A DNA stretch of 48,373 bases from Leyella lascolaii (GCF_900079775.1 NZ_LT556044.1:108361-156733); one strand, 5' to 3'. Positions 35,785 to 45,625 are shown, counted from the stretch's first letter. Notes: generated by a model from the sequence alone, not told the origin. Program-made: numbers and translations.

Positions 35785-35828
35785 AACGAAACAGACCGGT
35801 AGGACAACATGTTCCTCCGGTCTGTTTT
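35785..35828 (-). terminator. Terminator of the TonB-dependent receptor gene
   Basis: Arms ACAGACCGG (35791-35799) and CCGGTCTGT (35817-35825) continue into a T-rich tail on the minus strand, about 145 bases after the receptor stop. Confidence 0.6.
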
Positions 35829-35969
35829 GAAGATTTATTATGATGTTTTCAATTATCCCTTTTATGCATAAATATTCATTTATATGGGTTGTTATTCTGT
35901 CTGGATGAGGAATAACAAAAGATGTGTCTTATGCAAGCATATGTCACCATTTCAGATGGGTTTGCAACA

Positions 35970-38396
35970 TCACAGTCTCAATCTCACGTCAAATCCAATC
36001 TGTACAGGATACCCGCGCTGCGCGAAACAGTTCCTTGTTCCGGTAGCGGAACTGTCTATGGCAAATGTGTTATATTTGGTATCTGTTATGTTTTTACCCC
36101 ATAATGTCAGTATTGCATTGCCTATTTTTCCTTCCACACGTGCTCCCAGTAATGCGTAGAACGGCTGTGAATAACTGTTGGTCTCGTCCCAGTATATTCT
36201 TCCCTGAGCAGAGATATTGGCACCGAAAGTGAGAGACTCGAGTCTGCTTCCCGACAGGTCAAGTCTGTAAGCCACGTCAGCTCCTATCGTGTGCATAGGT
36301 ATGTATGGCACCTTCTTGTCTTTATAGTCGCGCACGACATTCTTGCCGTCTACTTTTATGCTGTCTTTATATTCTTTGAACACGGCATGTGTGAGACCAT
36401 AGCTTGCCATCCATGAAAGATGATTGTTAAAAGCCTTTCCTCTTACAGAAGCCTCAATGCCGCAGCTTCTGCTTTTCCCGGCGTTCACCATCATTCTTCC
36501 GAAGCCGTAGTTGCCTGCCATTACGGAAAGCTGTTGGTTGCTCACGTGCATGTAATATGCGGATATATCGAAACTTATGGCATGTTCAGGAAGGTTTATG
36601 TGAGCTCCCACCTCATAGTTCCAGCTTGTTTCCGGTTTGTAGGCTATGGTTTTGTTCACCTTATAATAATCCTCCTTAGAATGTGGTACGTCATAATCGC
36701 CTCTCATGGCATTTGACTGATTCTTCATCAGTTCTGTCTGAAGTATGTCTGAGAACATCTGTATGTTGTATCCTCCGGCACGATAACCCTTGCTGACAGA
36801 CATATATATATTGCTGTTGTTATTATCAAGACGGTATGTAAGTCCGAATTTTGGAAGCAGCTGGCTGAAGTCGTCTTTTGCATTGCTTAGCAGATGTGAG
36901 GACAGTGTGTATGTAGCCTCTTTCCCCATGACTTTTGCGGTCATTGCCATCAGAGCCTTTGTGTCGTAATTTATTTCAGTCTGACTGAAATCGTAGCGCA
37001 GACCTATTGTTGCGTTAAGGCGGTCTGTAATGCTTATGTTCGACTCATGAAACAGACCGAGATTAAAGTGTGGTGTATGGAATACACCGGGTACGGTAAG
37101 TGCCATGCCGAGTGATATGCCGCCCGATTTTTCAACAGTGTTCTTTGCCATTTCCATCGCAACGCTTTCCGGCATGCCGCCTGCCATCATTTTCTGTGCA
37201 ATTGAACCGACAATGGCATTATACATGGCACTCTGTATTTTATCAGATATTGGCTTTGTCATACCCTCACCGAAATAAACCGGAGCGTTTGTCTTGAGCC
37301 ACATGTATGAGCCGAACAGTCCGAAAGTCCATTTCCACCGTCTGTCGCTTTTGCTTTTGACGGTTATCTCTTCCGTCAAGGCATTCTGGAATTGACGCTG
37401 CGTAAGGTGCATGTAGTCTATCGGTGTATAGTCCTGATCCATAAGCATGTAGTCCTTCAGATATTGATAGGAGGTTGTTGCATTAAAGTCAAAATTGTCT
37501 TCTTTCAATCTGAATGTCAGACCGGTGTTGAATATGTTGCGTCTGTAATTGTTCTGATAATTGAATGACGGCTCCGCAGTTGTTCCTGTTTTTTCGTCAT
37601 ACAGACCATATGCGAATCCGTTTTGCTTTACATACTGATAGTCGGCTACAAAATCAACAGATAATTTATTACCGGAGTCATATACAAGACGTGCCTTTCC
37701 TCCAGCCTCATTCATCTTGTCGGCGCGTTCTCCGGTAGCTGTGTTGCGGAGGAAGCCATTGGTTCCGTTGTAAAAGCCTGCAATGGAAAAAGCGAGCTTG
37801 TCGCTTATCTTACCGTAGTGGGCTATTTCTATATTGCGCAGAAAATGCGACCCGATGCTTAGTTTTACGTCTGTTCCGCTATACGACATGGGATTCGGTG
37901 TGTAGAGTCTTATAAGTCCTCCTTCAGTATTTTGTCCGTATAGCGTTCCTTGAGGGCCTCTCATCACATCTATACGCTCTACCTGATATGTATAGAAGTT
38001 CAAGGCACTTTTATTTATTATTGGCATGCCGTCAACGTATAATCCTATGGCAGGACTGTTTATTCGTGAGCCTATTCCTCTGACATAGACGGAAGATGTG
38101 AGGCGTGATCCGTAATCAGGCATTGCAAACGATGGTGCATATGCAGACAGACCGTTAAGACTGTTCACTTTCAGTGAATTTATGTCGTTACCGGAAAACG
38201 AGGAGGAACTCAGTGCCTGCATTCTCAGACGATAGTTCTCTTTGGGTTGTGATACGACTATTATTTCGTCTATGTCGAAGATACGCGATGTGTCAAGTAC
38301 CTCCGGTCTTTCATTTATGCCGCACGATATTCTTGCATTCAGTGCAGCGGTCGTAACGCATAGGATTGACATTACGGCAAGTCTTTTCATACTCAT
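35970..38396 (-). CDS. TonB-dependent outer-membrane receptor
   Basis: An 808-aa outer-membrane transporter. A signal peptide (MSMKRLAVMSILCVTTAALNA) is followed by a TonB-box-like EIIVVSQ, a plug domain (about 45-165, with VYVRGIGSR, YVDGMPI and VERIDVMRGPQGTLYGQNTEGGLI in outline), then a beta-barrel of about 640 residues. I chose the ATG at 38396: an in-frame TTG further upstream lies inside the promoter -7 box. It has no SusD partner and no nearby transport genes, so the ligand (iron complex, vitamin or other) cannot be told. Confidence 0.92.
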   Translation of the reverse strand: MSMKRLAVMSILCVTTAALNARISCGINERPEVLDTSRIFDIDEIIVVSQPKENYRLRMQALSSSSFSGNDINSLKVNSLNGLSAYAPSFAMPDYGSRLTSSVYVRGIGSRINSPAIGLYVDGMPIINKSALNFYTYQVERIDVMRGPQGTLYGQNTEGGLIRLYTPNPMSYSGTDVKLSIGSHFLRNIEIAHYGKISDKLAFSIAGFYNGTNGFLRNTATGERADKMNEAGGKARLVYDSGNKLSVDFVADYQYVKQNGFAYGLYDEKTGTTAEPSFNYQNNYRRNIFNTGLTFRLKEDNFDFNATTSYQYLKDYMLMDQDYTPIDYMHLTQRQFQNALTEEITVKSKSDRRWKWTFGLFGSYMWLKTNAPVYFGEGMTKPISDKIQSAMYNAIVGSIAQKMMAGGMPESVAMEMAKNTVEKSGGISLGMALTVPGVFHTPHFNLGLFHESNISITDRLNATIGLRYDFSQTEINYDTKALMAMTAKVMGKEATYTLSSHLLSNAKDDFSQLLPKFGLTYRLDNNNSNIYMSVSKGYRAGGYNIQMFSDILQTELMKNQSNAMRGDYDVPHSKEDYYKVNKTIAYKPETSWNYEVGAHINLPEHAISFDISAYYMHVSNQQLSVMAGNYGFGRMMVNAGKSRSCGIEASVRGKAFNNHLSWMASYGLTHAVFKEYKDSIKVDGKNVVRDYKDKKVPYIPMHTIGADVAYRLDLSGSRLESLTFGANISAQGRIYWDETNSYSQPFYALLGARVEGKIGNAILTLWGKNITDTKYNTFAIDSSATGTRNCFAQRGYPVQIGFDVRLRL

Positions 38397-38414
38397 TGGC
38401 TGTGTGTTTTTGTG

Positions 38415-38445
38415 CAAAGTTACACCGTTTGCAGCATTGCGGCAA
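38415..38445 (-). promoter_or_regulatory. Promoter of the TonB-dependent receptor gene
   Basis: Minus-strand TTG (38443-38445), 20-base spacer and TAACTTTG (38415-38422). The expected start of transcription is about 12 bases before the ATG at 38396, giving a very short leader. Confidence 0.7.
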
Positions 38446-38466
38446 TCCTTATTTATTATGATTTGC

Positions 38467-39462
38467 TCATTCGTTCACCGTTCCACAATAAGGACATTTT
38501 CCTTTTTTATGCAACCCCGCACCGCAGTTGCCACAAATATAGTAACGGCTGCTGTGTCTGAAATAACGGTATAATGCGAATATGACATATGCAAGAAACA
38601 TCAGATAGCCTATATAATAAAGTGTTGCTATGCTGAAGAGAATATAGTTTATTGCGCACATGCCGATAAGTCCACCCAAATAGTGGGTTGCCTCACCGAA
38701 TGGCAGCTTATGGAATATTTCATCAATGGCAGCCAATGTCACTATAATGATGAACCATACCGTACACAGAAAGACTGAGAGTGCCGGTGGCTGCACAAAT
38801 GGATTGAGGCTGGGATGAAAGTAGAAATGCCTCCACATGTCCGGTGCGAACATTTGTATGCTCGAATAGAACATGGCGGCAAATGCCACAGACAATGCGA
38901 GAAGAGTAGGGTAGAATGATGGTATGTCATTGAAATGCACCACCTTTGCGTTTATCTTGAATATGAGATGAAACACGTAACTCGCTCCTATTATGCTTAT
39001 TATGATAAGGAATATGAGCAGATGGGTGTCTGAGAACATCGATATGAACTGTGAAATGGGGTCGTCCGGCACCACTCCTGAAAGGAGACGGTTCTCTTGT
39101 ATCCATCCGAATGTGAACTGGTCTCGTGCCACCTGAATCCATACCGAGTCGGCTCTGTCATCAGATGTCCTTGTATCCACAACTACAATGTTGTCGTGTT
39201 TGCGTATTACTATCGTGTCGTTCCCTACAGGGCTGCTTGCGTAAGGCATTTGCCTGCACAGAACGATTGAGTCTGCTTTGACTACAAAGTTGTAGTTCCT
39301 GGCATAATGATGTGTTTTTAAGAACGATATGGAGTCGAGTTGTCTTTCATTATATGCAACGTTGTCCTTCGCATTCTTAAACTTTGTTCTGCTGTGATAG
39401 CATCCTCCCATGAGAAGGAATGACAGGAATATGGTTATGACAGTAATTTTATTTCTCGGCAT
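38467..39462 (-). CDS. Membrane lipoprotein with SH3-like region and C-terminal zinc ribbon
   Basis: A 331-aa protein. A lipobox (LLMGGC, Cys21) starts the exported N-terminal part, which contains an SH3-like stretch (about 60-130, with SVWIQVARDQFTFGWIQ). Five membrane helices occupy about 145-310. A cytoplasmic zinc ribbon ends it (CGNC at 314-317, CPYC about 325-328). Cys21 may be only the end of a normal signal. The gene overlaps the end of the U32 gene by 14 bases, so they are co-translated. Like the zinc-ribbon protein at 26808-27581 it joins a ribbon to membrane helices, but the architecture differs. Function unknown. Confidence 0.7.
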   Translation of the reverse strand: MPRNKITVITIFLSFLLMGGCYHSRTKFKNAKDNVAYNERQLDSISFLKTHHYARNYNFVVKADSIVLCRQMPYASSPVGNDTIVIRKHDNIVVVDTRTSDDRADSVWIQVARDQFTFGWIQENRLLSGVVPDDPISQFISMFSDTHLLIFLIIISIIGASYVFHLIFKINAKVVHFNDIPSFYPTLLALSVAFAAMFYSSIQMFAPDMWRHFYFHPSLNPFVQPPALSVFLCTVWFIIIVTLAAIDEIFHKLPFGEATHYLGGLIGMCAINYILFSIATLYYIGYLMFLAYVIFALYRYFRHSSRYYICGNCGAGLHKKGKCPYCGTVNE

Positions 39463-41308
39463 ATACTTTCATCTGGCAATTGTTACAGTCAAATTTCAGT
39501 CGGAATCTTCTGTTGTCTTTGAGGACAAGATATAGAGGCTCTTTCCATGGAGCCTTTCTTTCGCATTGTTTTGTGCAATATCCCATTTCGTATCTGATGC
39601 AATACCTGCATGTCATTATCGGTGTGCCACTGACTTCATAGTTATTCGACACTTCAATGGCTACAGGTGCATCTTTAGGTCCGAGTTCATTGTACAACTC
39701 TCTGGCAAGCCTGTTTGCGACATTCGCGGCATTTATATCTTCGGCAGAAATTATATCTTTACCGATAGTTTCCGGCAAGATAAAAGGCGTCGGTTGTTCT
39801 TCATGTTGTGATGTGTACAGACTTGAGAACTTTTTCAATGTGTTCCGTCTTAACTCCGCAAGAATACTTGATGGGATGAACCTTGACCCTGTATCGGATG
39901 AAATGATTATTTCATCGGCTGAATATGGAGTATTGCCTAATTTACTTAATTGCATCCTCATGTTTTCATCCTGCGGTTTGTGCGCAGCTTCCGAGATATA
40001 ATATATCTTTTCTGTTGCCGTGTGACCGTCGCTGTCTTGTATTGTCAGTTCCACGTTATTCTGTGAAGCGGACAGCACCATCCTTATATTGATTTTTCTT
40101 TTTGCCGTAGTAGTTGACATCATGTTCTCAAATAGCTGGTCATTATTACGGTATAACGCCATACGAGGCTTCAGGTTTTCAGGCATATTAAAAGGATAGA
40201 GCCGGTTGTTTAAGACCTTGTTTACTCTAAAGCCTTCAAGTTGTTGGTTTTCATTAATAAAACAAAGTCCATCACCATTACTGAAACTTTTGGTTCCCGA
40301 TACGCTGATCGAATTATGCCTTATCTCCTTGACATTACCAACAAACTCACCTATTGCTTTCGGTGTATTGACAGATGCTATACCTTGTTTACGTCCATAT
40401 AGAAAATAATCAGTAAAACCACGGTTAAACGTCTTGTTCAAATCTGGCTTGAAAGAATATACCGACTTTCCGGCAGAAGCTCTTTTATATTTGTCCGGAT
40501 TTAACGAAATAATCCTGTCCAGCTCTTGATTATATGCGGCAACTACATTCTTCACATAATCCACATTCTTCAATCTGCCTTCAATCTTTAATGATGTTAC
40601 CCCGGCTTCAAGCAGCTCCTGCATACTGTTTAATCTGCTCATGTCTTTAAGAGACAGCATATATTTGTCTTTCAGAATCGTTTTATCTGTACTGTCCCTA
40701 AGATCGAATTTCAGTCTGCAGAACTGTGCGCAATTGCCTCTGTTGGCACTGCGACGGAAACAATATTCTGAAGCATAGCATGCTCCGGAATAGCTCACGC
40801 AAAGTGCTCCGTGGACAAAGGCTTCCAATTCTATATCCGGTATCTCTTTATGTATCTCATTTATTTCCTTCAAGGAAAGCTCTCTCGCAAGGACAACTCT
40901 TTTGAAGCCAGAACTCCTCAGCCATTTCACCTTTTCCACATTCCTGTTATCTGTCTGTGTACTGGCATGCAACACCATTTTGCTTTTGATGTCATTGCAT
41001 ATCTTTAATATTGCCATGTCCTGCACAAGTATTGCGTCTACGTTTATCTCCTCGAGTTTTCTTATAAGGTTCTCAACCTGACCGATTTCGCTATCAAATA
41101 TAATTGTATTTATTGTAACATAAACCTTTGCATTATATTGATGCGCGTATCGGCACAATTGTCCAATGTCATCTATGGAATTTCCTGCTGCAACGCGAGC
41201 TCCAAAATTGTCCGCACCGATATACACAGCATCTGCTCCATGGTCTATGGCAGCAATCCCGCATTGTAGATTCTTTGCCGGTGCAAGCAGTTCTACCTTT
41301 CTTATCAT
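39449..41308 (-). CDS. U32 peptidase-family protein, RlhA-like
   Basis: A 619-aa protein with the U32 core: an N-terminal barrel, the EAFVHGALCVSYSGACY segment (162-178), and clustered cysteines at 170, 177, 183, 193 and 197 that can bind an iron-sulfur cluster. The length and C-terminal extension fit the RlhA (YdcP) group, which hydroxylates C2501 of 23S rRNA in E. coli rather than cleaving protein. A second cysteine group near the C-terminus (TCRYCIRYEMGYC and FDCNNCQMK) is additional. It sits 12 bases after metA and overlaps the zinc-ribbon gene. RNA-modifying role is inferred from family. Confidence 0.85.
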   Translation of the reverse strand: MIRKVELLAPAKNLQCGIAAIDHGADAVYIGADNFGARVAAGNSIDDIGQLCRYAHQYNAKVYVTINTIIFDSEIGQVENLIRKLEEINVDAILVQDMAILKICNDIKSKMVLHASTQTDNRNVEKVKWLRSSGFKRVVLARELSLKEINEIHKEIPDIELEAFVHGALCVSYSGACYASEYCFRRSANRGNCAQFCRLKFDLRDSTDKTILKDKYMLSLKDMSRLNSMQELLEAGVTSLKIEGRLKNVDYVKNVVAAYNQELDRIISLNPDKYKRASAGKSVYSFKPDLNKTFNRGFTDYFLYGRKQGIASVNTPKAIGEFVGNVKEIRHNSISVSGTKSFSNGDGLCFINENQQLEGFRVNKVLNNRLYPFNMPENLKPRMALYRNNDQLFENMMSTTTAKRKINIRMVLSASQNNVELTIQDSDGHTATEKIYYISEAAHKPQDENMRMQLSKLGNTPYSADEIIISSDTGSRFIPSSILAELRRNTLKKFSSLYTSQHEEQPTPFILPETIGKDIISAEDINAANVANRLARELYNELGPKDAPVAIEVSNNYEVSGTPIMTCRYCIRYEMGYCTKQCERKAPWKEPLYLVLKDNRRFRLKFDCNNCQMKVYAEK

Positions 41309-41320
41309 TCGTGTCTGGTA

Positions 41321-42238
41321 TTATTTGATTTTATTAATATCGTATGGCGTTTCCTGATAGATGTAATAATTGATCCAATTGCTGAACAAAAGGTTTGCGT
41401 GCGCGCGCCATGTTACCAATGGTGGATTATCCGGATTGTTGTTTATATAATAGTTCAACGGCATTTCAACGTCATCTCGCTTGCCTAAATCACGCTTATA
41501 TTCTATATCCAAAGTGTTTGGTGCATATTCGAAATGTCCTGTTATGAAAAACTCTCTCCCGTTGCGTGCCATTACGATACTTACACCACTGTCTTCTGAT
41601 TCAGCAAGAAGGGTCAGTTCATTTTTTGCAACAATGTCTTCTCTTCTTATTTCTGTATGTCTGCTATGCGGCATAAAAAAAAGATCGTCAAAGCCTCGGA
41701 ATATTGGTTGTTTGAGATCAAGCGGTCTCTGTTGAAACACTCCGAACATTTTCTTCTGAAGCGGGTACTTAGGAATACCATAGTGATAATAAAGCCCAGC
41801 CTGTGCAGCCCAACATATATATATGGTACTTGTGACATGTGTGCGAGCCCATGAGAATATTGTGGTTATCTCCTGCCAGTAAGAAACGTCTTCATATTCC
41901 ATGTGTTCGATTGGTGCTCCTGTAATAATCATACCGTCGAATTTCTCTTTTTGCAGCAAATCGAAGTCTTTATAGAACATCATCATGTGTTCAATCGGAG
42001 TGTTTTTCGGAGTGTGGCTTTTGAGCTTCATGAAAAATATCTCCATCTGTAATGGTGTATTGGACAGAAGCCTGATAAGGTCTGTCTCTGTTGTTATTTT
42101 GATTGGCATCAAATTCAATATGATTATTCTAAGCGGACGAATATCTTGTTTAGTCGCCCGTGAATTATCCATTACGAAAATATTCTCTTTCTTCAGAATC
42201 TCTATTGCAGGGAGCTTATCAGGTAATCGTAGAGGCAT
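41321..42238 (-). CDS. metAA: Homoserine O-acyltransferase (MetA type, predicted acetyl-CoA specific)
   Basis: Activates homoserine at the start of methionine synthesis. The 305-aa protein has the MetA start MPLRLPDKLPAIEIL, the nucleophile Cys142 in YICWAAQAG, and the His/Glu pair in GHFEYAPNT. Position 111 is Glu (GAPIEHMEYEDV); work on MetA homologues shows Glu111 favours acetyl-CoA and Gly111 favours succinyl-CoA, so acetylation is predicted. The start is at 42238: an upstream in-frame ATG (42280) would precede the promoter -7 element at 42267-42274. Genes after it are in the same direction. Confidence 0.93.
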   Translation of the reverse strand: MPLRLPDKLPAIEILKKENIFVMDNSRATKQDIRPLRIIILNLMPIKITTETDLIRLLSNTPLQMEIFFMKLKSHTPKNTPIEHMMMFYKDFDLLQKEKFDGMIITGAPIEHMEYEDVSYWQEITTIFSWARTHVTSTIYICWAAQAGLYYHYGIPKYPLQKKMFGVFQQRPLDLKQPIFRGFDDLFFMPHSRHTEIRREDIVAKNELTLLAESEDSGVSIVMARNGREFFITGHFEYAPNTLDIEYKRDLGKRDDVEMPLNYYINNNPDNPPLVTWRAHANLLFSNWINYYIYQETPYDINKIK

Positions 42239-42265
42239 TGTTTTTACTTTTTTATTGTAATTAAA

Positions 42266-42340
42266 GCAAAGATAATGCAAACGAACGCAATGAGATGTCG
42301 CTCTCAGATTGCCGATCGCAGCTTATCTTATGCAAAGATA
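42266..42340 (-). repeat. Interspersed repeat carrying the metA promoter
   Basis: About 75 bases that begin and end with TATCTTTG (minus-strand copies at 42333-42340 and 42267-42274) and share the ATAAGATAAGCTGC and CGTTTGCATTATCTTTGC ends with the plus-strand sequence at 24738-24811. The second TATCTTTG is 28 bases before the metA start and probably works as its -7 element. No -33 TTTG is present. Confidence 0.7.
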
Positions 42341-42417
42341 CGGAATAAAAACGAAAACAGAAATTACTTTTATTACCATTGGGCATTATTGTCATAAAAT
42401 AATTATTGTTTAATCAA

Positions 42418-42452
42418 ACAGCCCGTTTGTGTTAAACACAACGGGCTGTTTA
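42418..42452 (-). terminator. Terminator of clpC
   Basis: Arms CAGCCCGTTTGTGT and ACACAACGGGCTG (42419-42448) form a strong hairpin with one bulge, 13 bases after the clpC stop and before the metA promoter repeat. The tail on the minus strand is T-rich but interrupted. Confidence 0.7.
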
Positions 42453-42460
42453 TTATTTTA

Positions 42461-44983
42461 TTATTGGCAAATGAAAGTAAGTTCTTCCTTTTGTGGAGAT
42501 TTATCTATGGTTATAATTCCATTTGATTTTATTTCTTCGGAAAGAATCTTTTCACACAGCTGATTCTCAATATAGTTCTGTATCGCACGTTTTAACGGAC
42601 GTGCGCCAAACTGGCTGTCATAACCTTTAGATGCGACAAAGTCTTTAGCGGCATCCGTAATATCAACGGAATATCCAAGCTCTTTGATTCTTGAGAATAG
42701 CGTTTTTAATTCTATATCAATTATCATCCTTATGGAGTTCCTGTCCAGCTGATCAAATGTCACTATTTCATCAAGCCTGTTCAGAAACTCAGGGGTGAAC
42801 TGTTTGCTCATATGCTTTTTTATTATATTCCTGGCATATTCCTTTTGTGAACTGTCATCATTTGCCTCACCAGACATGTTGAATCCTATTGATTTACCGA
42901 ATTCCCTTAACTGACGGGTTCCTGAATTAGACGTCATTATGATAATTGTATTCCTGAAATCGACAGTCCTACCATTACCGTCTGTCAGCCTGCCATCATC
43001 AAGAACCTGTAGCAGCATATTGAAAACATTGCTGTGAGCCTTCTCGATTTCATCAAGCAATACAATAGAGTAGGGATGACGTCTAACCTTTTCAGTCAAC
43101 TGTCCACCGCTTTCATAGCCAACATATCCCGGAGGAGCACCAATAAGCCTTGATGTATTGAAACTCTCCGAATACTCGCTCATATCTATTCGAATGAGAG
43201 AATCCTGGCTTCCGAACATCATTTCTGCAAGTTTTTTTGCAAGGAATGTTTTGCCCACACCGGTTGGACCAAGAAACATAAATACCCCTATCGGTTTATT
43301 GGGATCCCTCATGCCGATACGATTACGCTTTATACATCTTACTATTTTATCTATTGCGTCATCTTGACCGATAATCTGCTGTTTCAGCTCCATATCAAGA
43401 TTTCGCAGCCTGCTGCCCTCTGAGCGTTCAATACGCTGTACAGGTATTCCAGACATTACAGAGACAACTTCAGCCACATCTTTTTCTGTTACAGTTTCCC
43501 TATGCCTGCCATATTCTTCAGTCCATTTTTCATTTAACGTCTGAAGTTCTTTTTCAAGTTGGCTCTGTCTGTCTCTCAACTCCGCAGCTTTCTCAAAGTT
43601 CTGACCGGATACAGCCTGCCTTTTTTCTTCTTCCACATCTTTTATCTGCTTTTCTTTTTCAATAATTGATGGAGGCATTTTAGCATTCTTGATTTGAACT
43701 TTAGAACCCACCTCATCAAGAGCGTCTATCGCTTTATCCGGGAAAGAACGGTCTGTTATATAACGTTCAGTCAATTTCACGCAAGCTTCTATTGCCTCAT
43801 CAGTGTAATTGACACTATGATGACGTTCGTAGCGGTCTTTGATATTTTTTAAAATACTTAATGTCTGGTCATAACTCGTCGGTTCGATAAGTACTTTCTG
43901 GAAACGACGCTCAAGAGCTCCGTCCTTCTCTATACTGTTACGATACTCGTCCAATGTCGTTGCGCCTATACATTGTATAACACCTCTTGCAAGAGCTGGT
44001 TTCATGATGTTGGCTGCATCCATGCTGCCGGGAGTACTTCCGGCTCCGATAAGCGTATGTATTTCATCAATAAATACAATTATATCCGGATTGTCCTCTA
44101 TTTCTTTTAACAATGCCTGTATGCGTTCCTCAAACTGTCCTCTATATTTTGTGCCGGCAACAATCGCTGTCATATTCAGACTGACAATACGTTTGTTGTA
44201 TAACAGGGGAGATGTGTGTCTTTTGGCAATCATCTGGGCAAGCCCCTCGGCAATAGCACTTTTACCAACTCCCGGTTCACCTATTAATATTGGATTGTTT
44301 TTCTTTCTACGGCACAGAATCTCAATTACTCTCTGTATTTCTTTCTCACGTCCGACAACCATGTCCAGTTTACCGTCTCTGGCAGCCTGTGTCAGGTCTA
44401 TAGAAAAATTATTGAGTATAGGAGTTTTTGTCTGATTTATTTGTGCCGTATTCGCTGACCTTTTATCACTTTTATCTGAGTTAGGGCTTCTCTGTATGTC
44501 CTCTTCATCATCAGAAAGCTCAAGACCGTTTGTTATTTGATTTTTTTGCTGAATATATTTCACAATTTCTTTATAAGATATTTTGTTCTGTTCTAAAATC
44601 TCTTTTGCACCATTGTTTGAGCGGTCATGCAATATTGCCAGCACGACATGATTCGCATCTACAAACATATTATGCTGCAGACGGGCTTCAAGAACAGACA
44701 GTTTTAAAATGTTGTTGGCCATCTCGTTCAAGGCAAGTTCCTCCATCTGATTGTCATCGACATTTACTGTTTGACTCAGAAGGACTTTTTCTTCCAGTTC
44801 ATTTATTATTGAATCAGGCTCTATATTTAATTTTGAGAACAAATCCGTTAAAATACTATTCTTCTGTTTCAGTATTCCAAGTAACAAATGTTCCGGACCG
44901 ATCTGACTACTTGATAAGCGAAACGCCTCATCCTTGCTTATTGCAAGGATTCTGGAAATGTCATTTGAAAATTGGTTCATCAT
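42461..44983 (-). CDS. clpC: ATP-dependent Clp protease ATPase subunit ClpC
   Basis: Unfolds proteins for the ClpP protease. The 840-aa Hsp100 protein has a double Clp N-domain (about 5-145), AAA-1 with Walker A GEPGVGKS (235-242) and Walker B VFIDEIHT, a UVR-type middle helix pair (about 440-485) that marks ClpC rather than ClpB, and AAA-2 with Walker A GPTGVGKT (572-579). A linker of about 40 polar residues joins the N-domain to AAA-1. The TPR gene lies upstream on the same strand. No clpP is in the window. Confidence 0.93.
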   Translation of the reverse strand: MMNQFSNDISRILAISKDEAFRLSSSQIGPEHLLLGILKQKNSILTDLFSKLNIEPDSIINELEEKVLLSQTVNVDDNQMEELALNEMANNILKLSVLEARLQHNMFVDANHVVLAILHDRSNNGAKEILEQNKISYKEIVKYIQQKNQITNGLELSDDEEDIQRSPNSDKSDKRSANTAQINQTKTPILNNFSIDLTQAARDGKLDMVVGREKEIQRVIEILCRRKKNNPILIGEPGVGKSAIAEGLAQMIAKRHTSPLLYNKRIVSLNMTAIVAGTKYRGQFEERIQALLKEIEDNPDIIVFIDEIHTLIGAGSTPGSMDAANIMKPALARGVIQCIGATTLDEYRNSIEKDGALERRFQKVLIEPTSYDQTLSILKNIKDRYERHHSVNYTDEAIEACVKLTERYITDRSFPDKAIDALDEVGSKVQIKNAKMPPSIIEKEKQIKDVEEEKRQAVSGQNFEKAAELRDRQSQLEKELQTLNEKWTEEYGRHRETVTEKDVAEVVSVMSGIPVQRIERSEGSRLRNLDMELKQQIIGQDDAIDKIVRCIKRNRIGMRDPNKPIGVFMFLGPTGVGKTFLAKKLAEMMFGSQDSLIRIDMSEYSESFNTSRLIGAPPGYVGYESGGQLTEKVRRHPYSIVLLDEIEKAHSNVFNMLLQVLDDGRLTDGNGRTVDFRNTIIIMTSNSGTRQLREFGKSIGFNMSGEANDDSSQKEYARNIIKKHMSKQFTPEFLNRLDEIVTFDQLDRNSIRMIIDIELKTLFSRIKELGYSVDITDAAKDFVASKGYDSQFGARPLKRAIQNYIENQLCEKILSEEIKSNGIITIDKSPQKEELTFICQ

Positions 44984-45035
44984 ATTATATACTTGTTATA
45001 ACATTAATATGATATCAATGCAAATACCATGCCAA

Positions 45036-45620
45036 TTAAAATTTTTCTTTACATCCCTGCATCATATTACTGATCTGAACAATGCGTTGCTTTTTTTCCG
45101 CAGAAATGCCGTAATGCTTATAATATGCAAGTGAGCTGCTGAAATACTCATATGCAACATCATAACGCTCACTGTACATATAGCATAATGCCATCCTGTA
45201 TAAGATATCGGCTTTTTCGTTATCTAAGCATAGTATTGTCGCTTTTTCATAATAAGGTATAGCTTTATTATATTCATTCTGCATGAAACAGCTCTCTGCC
45301 AAACAGTAATAATATACTGACTGTTCGCGTGGAGCCAAAACCGCAAGCTCAGATATTGTGCCTTCAAGAATTTTACATGCATTCTTGTAGTCCCATTCAT
45401 AAAAATAACAGACTCCCATGTACGCCTTGAATCTTGGATTAAGGGCATATTTTTTGTTTAAATCCTCCAGAAGCAATAATGCCTCGTGGTACTTTCCACC
45501 TTGAAAATATCCAATCGCCCGTTCCAGCTTTTCCGTATCATCTCTTTTAATCTGTTGGGCGTTTATACGAAAAGAACACAATATACATAGAAGTAAAATT
45601 ATATATGTTTTAACTAGCAT
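45036..45620 (-). CDS. TPR-repeat periplasmic protein
   Basis: A 194-aa protein with a signal peptide (hydrophobic 5-19, end near NAQ at 20-22) followed by about four tetratricopeptide-like helix pairs (for example AIGYFQGGKYHEALLLLEDL and AIPYYEKATILCLDN). TPRs mediate protein-protein contacts. It is 5 bases after the M64-type peptidase gene, so it probably acts with it in the periplasm. Confidence 0.75.
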   Translation of the reverse strand: MLVKTYIILLLCILCSFRINAQQIKRDDTEKLERAIGYFQGGKYHEALLLLEDLNKKYALNPRFKAYMGVCYFYEWDYKNACKILEGTISELAVLAPREQSVYYYCLAESCFMQNEYNKAIPYYEKATILCLDNEKADILYRMALCYMYSERYDVAYEYFSSSLAYYKHYGISAEKKQRIVQISNMMQGCKEKF

Positions 45621-45625
45621 TCTGT

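Noticed and set aside
42236..42280. Longer MetA start adding 14 residues
   Set aside because: The extra residues lie across the promoter -7 element and do not match MetA proteins, which start at MPxRxPDKLPA.
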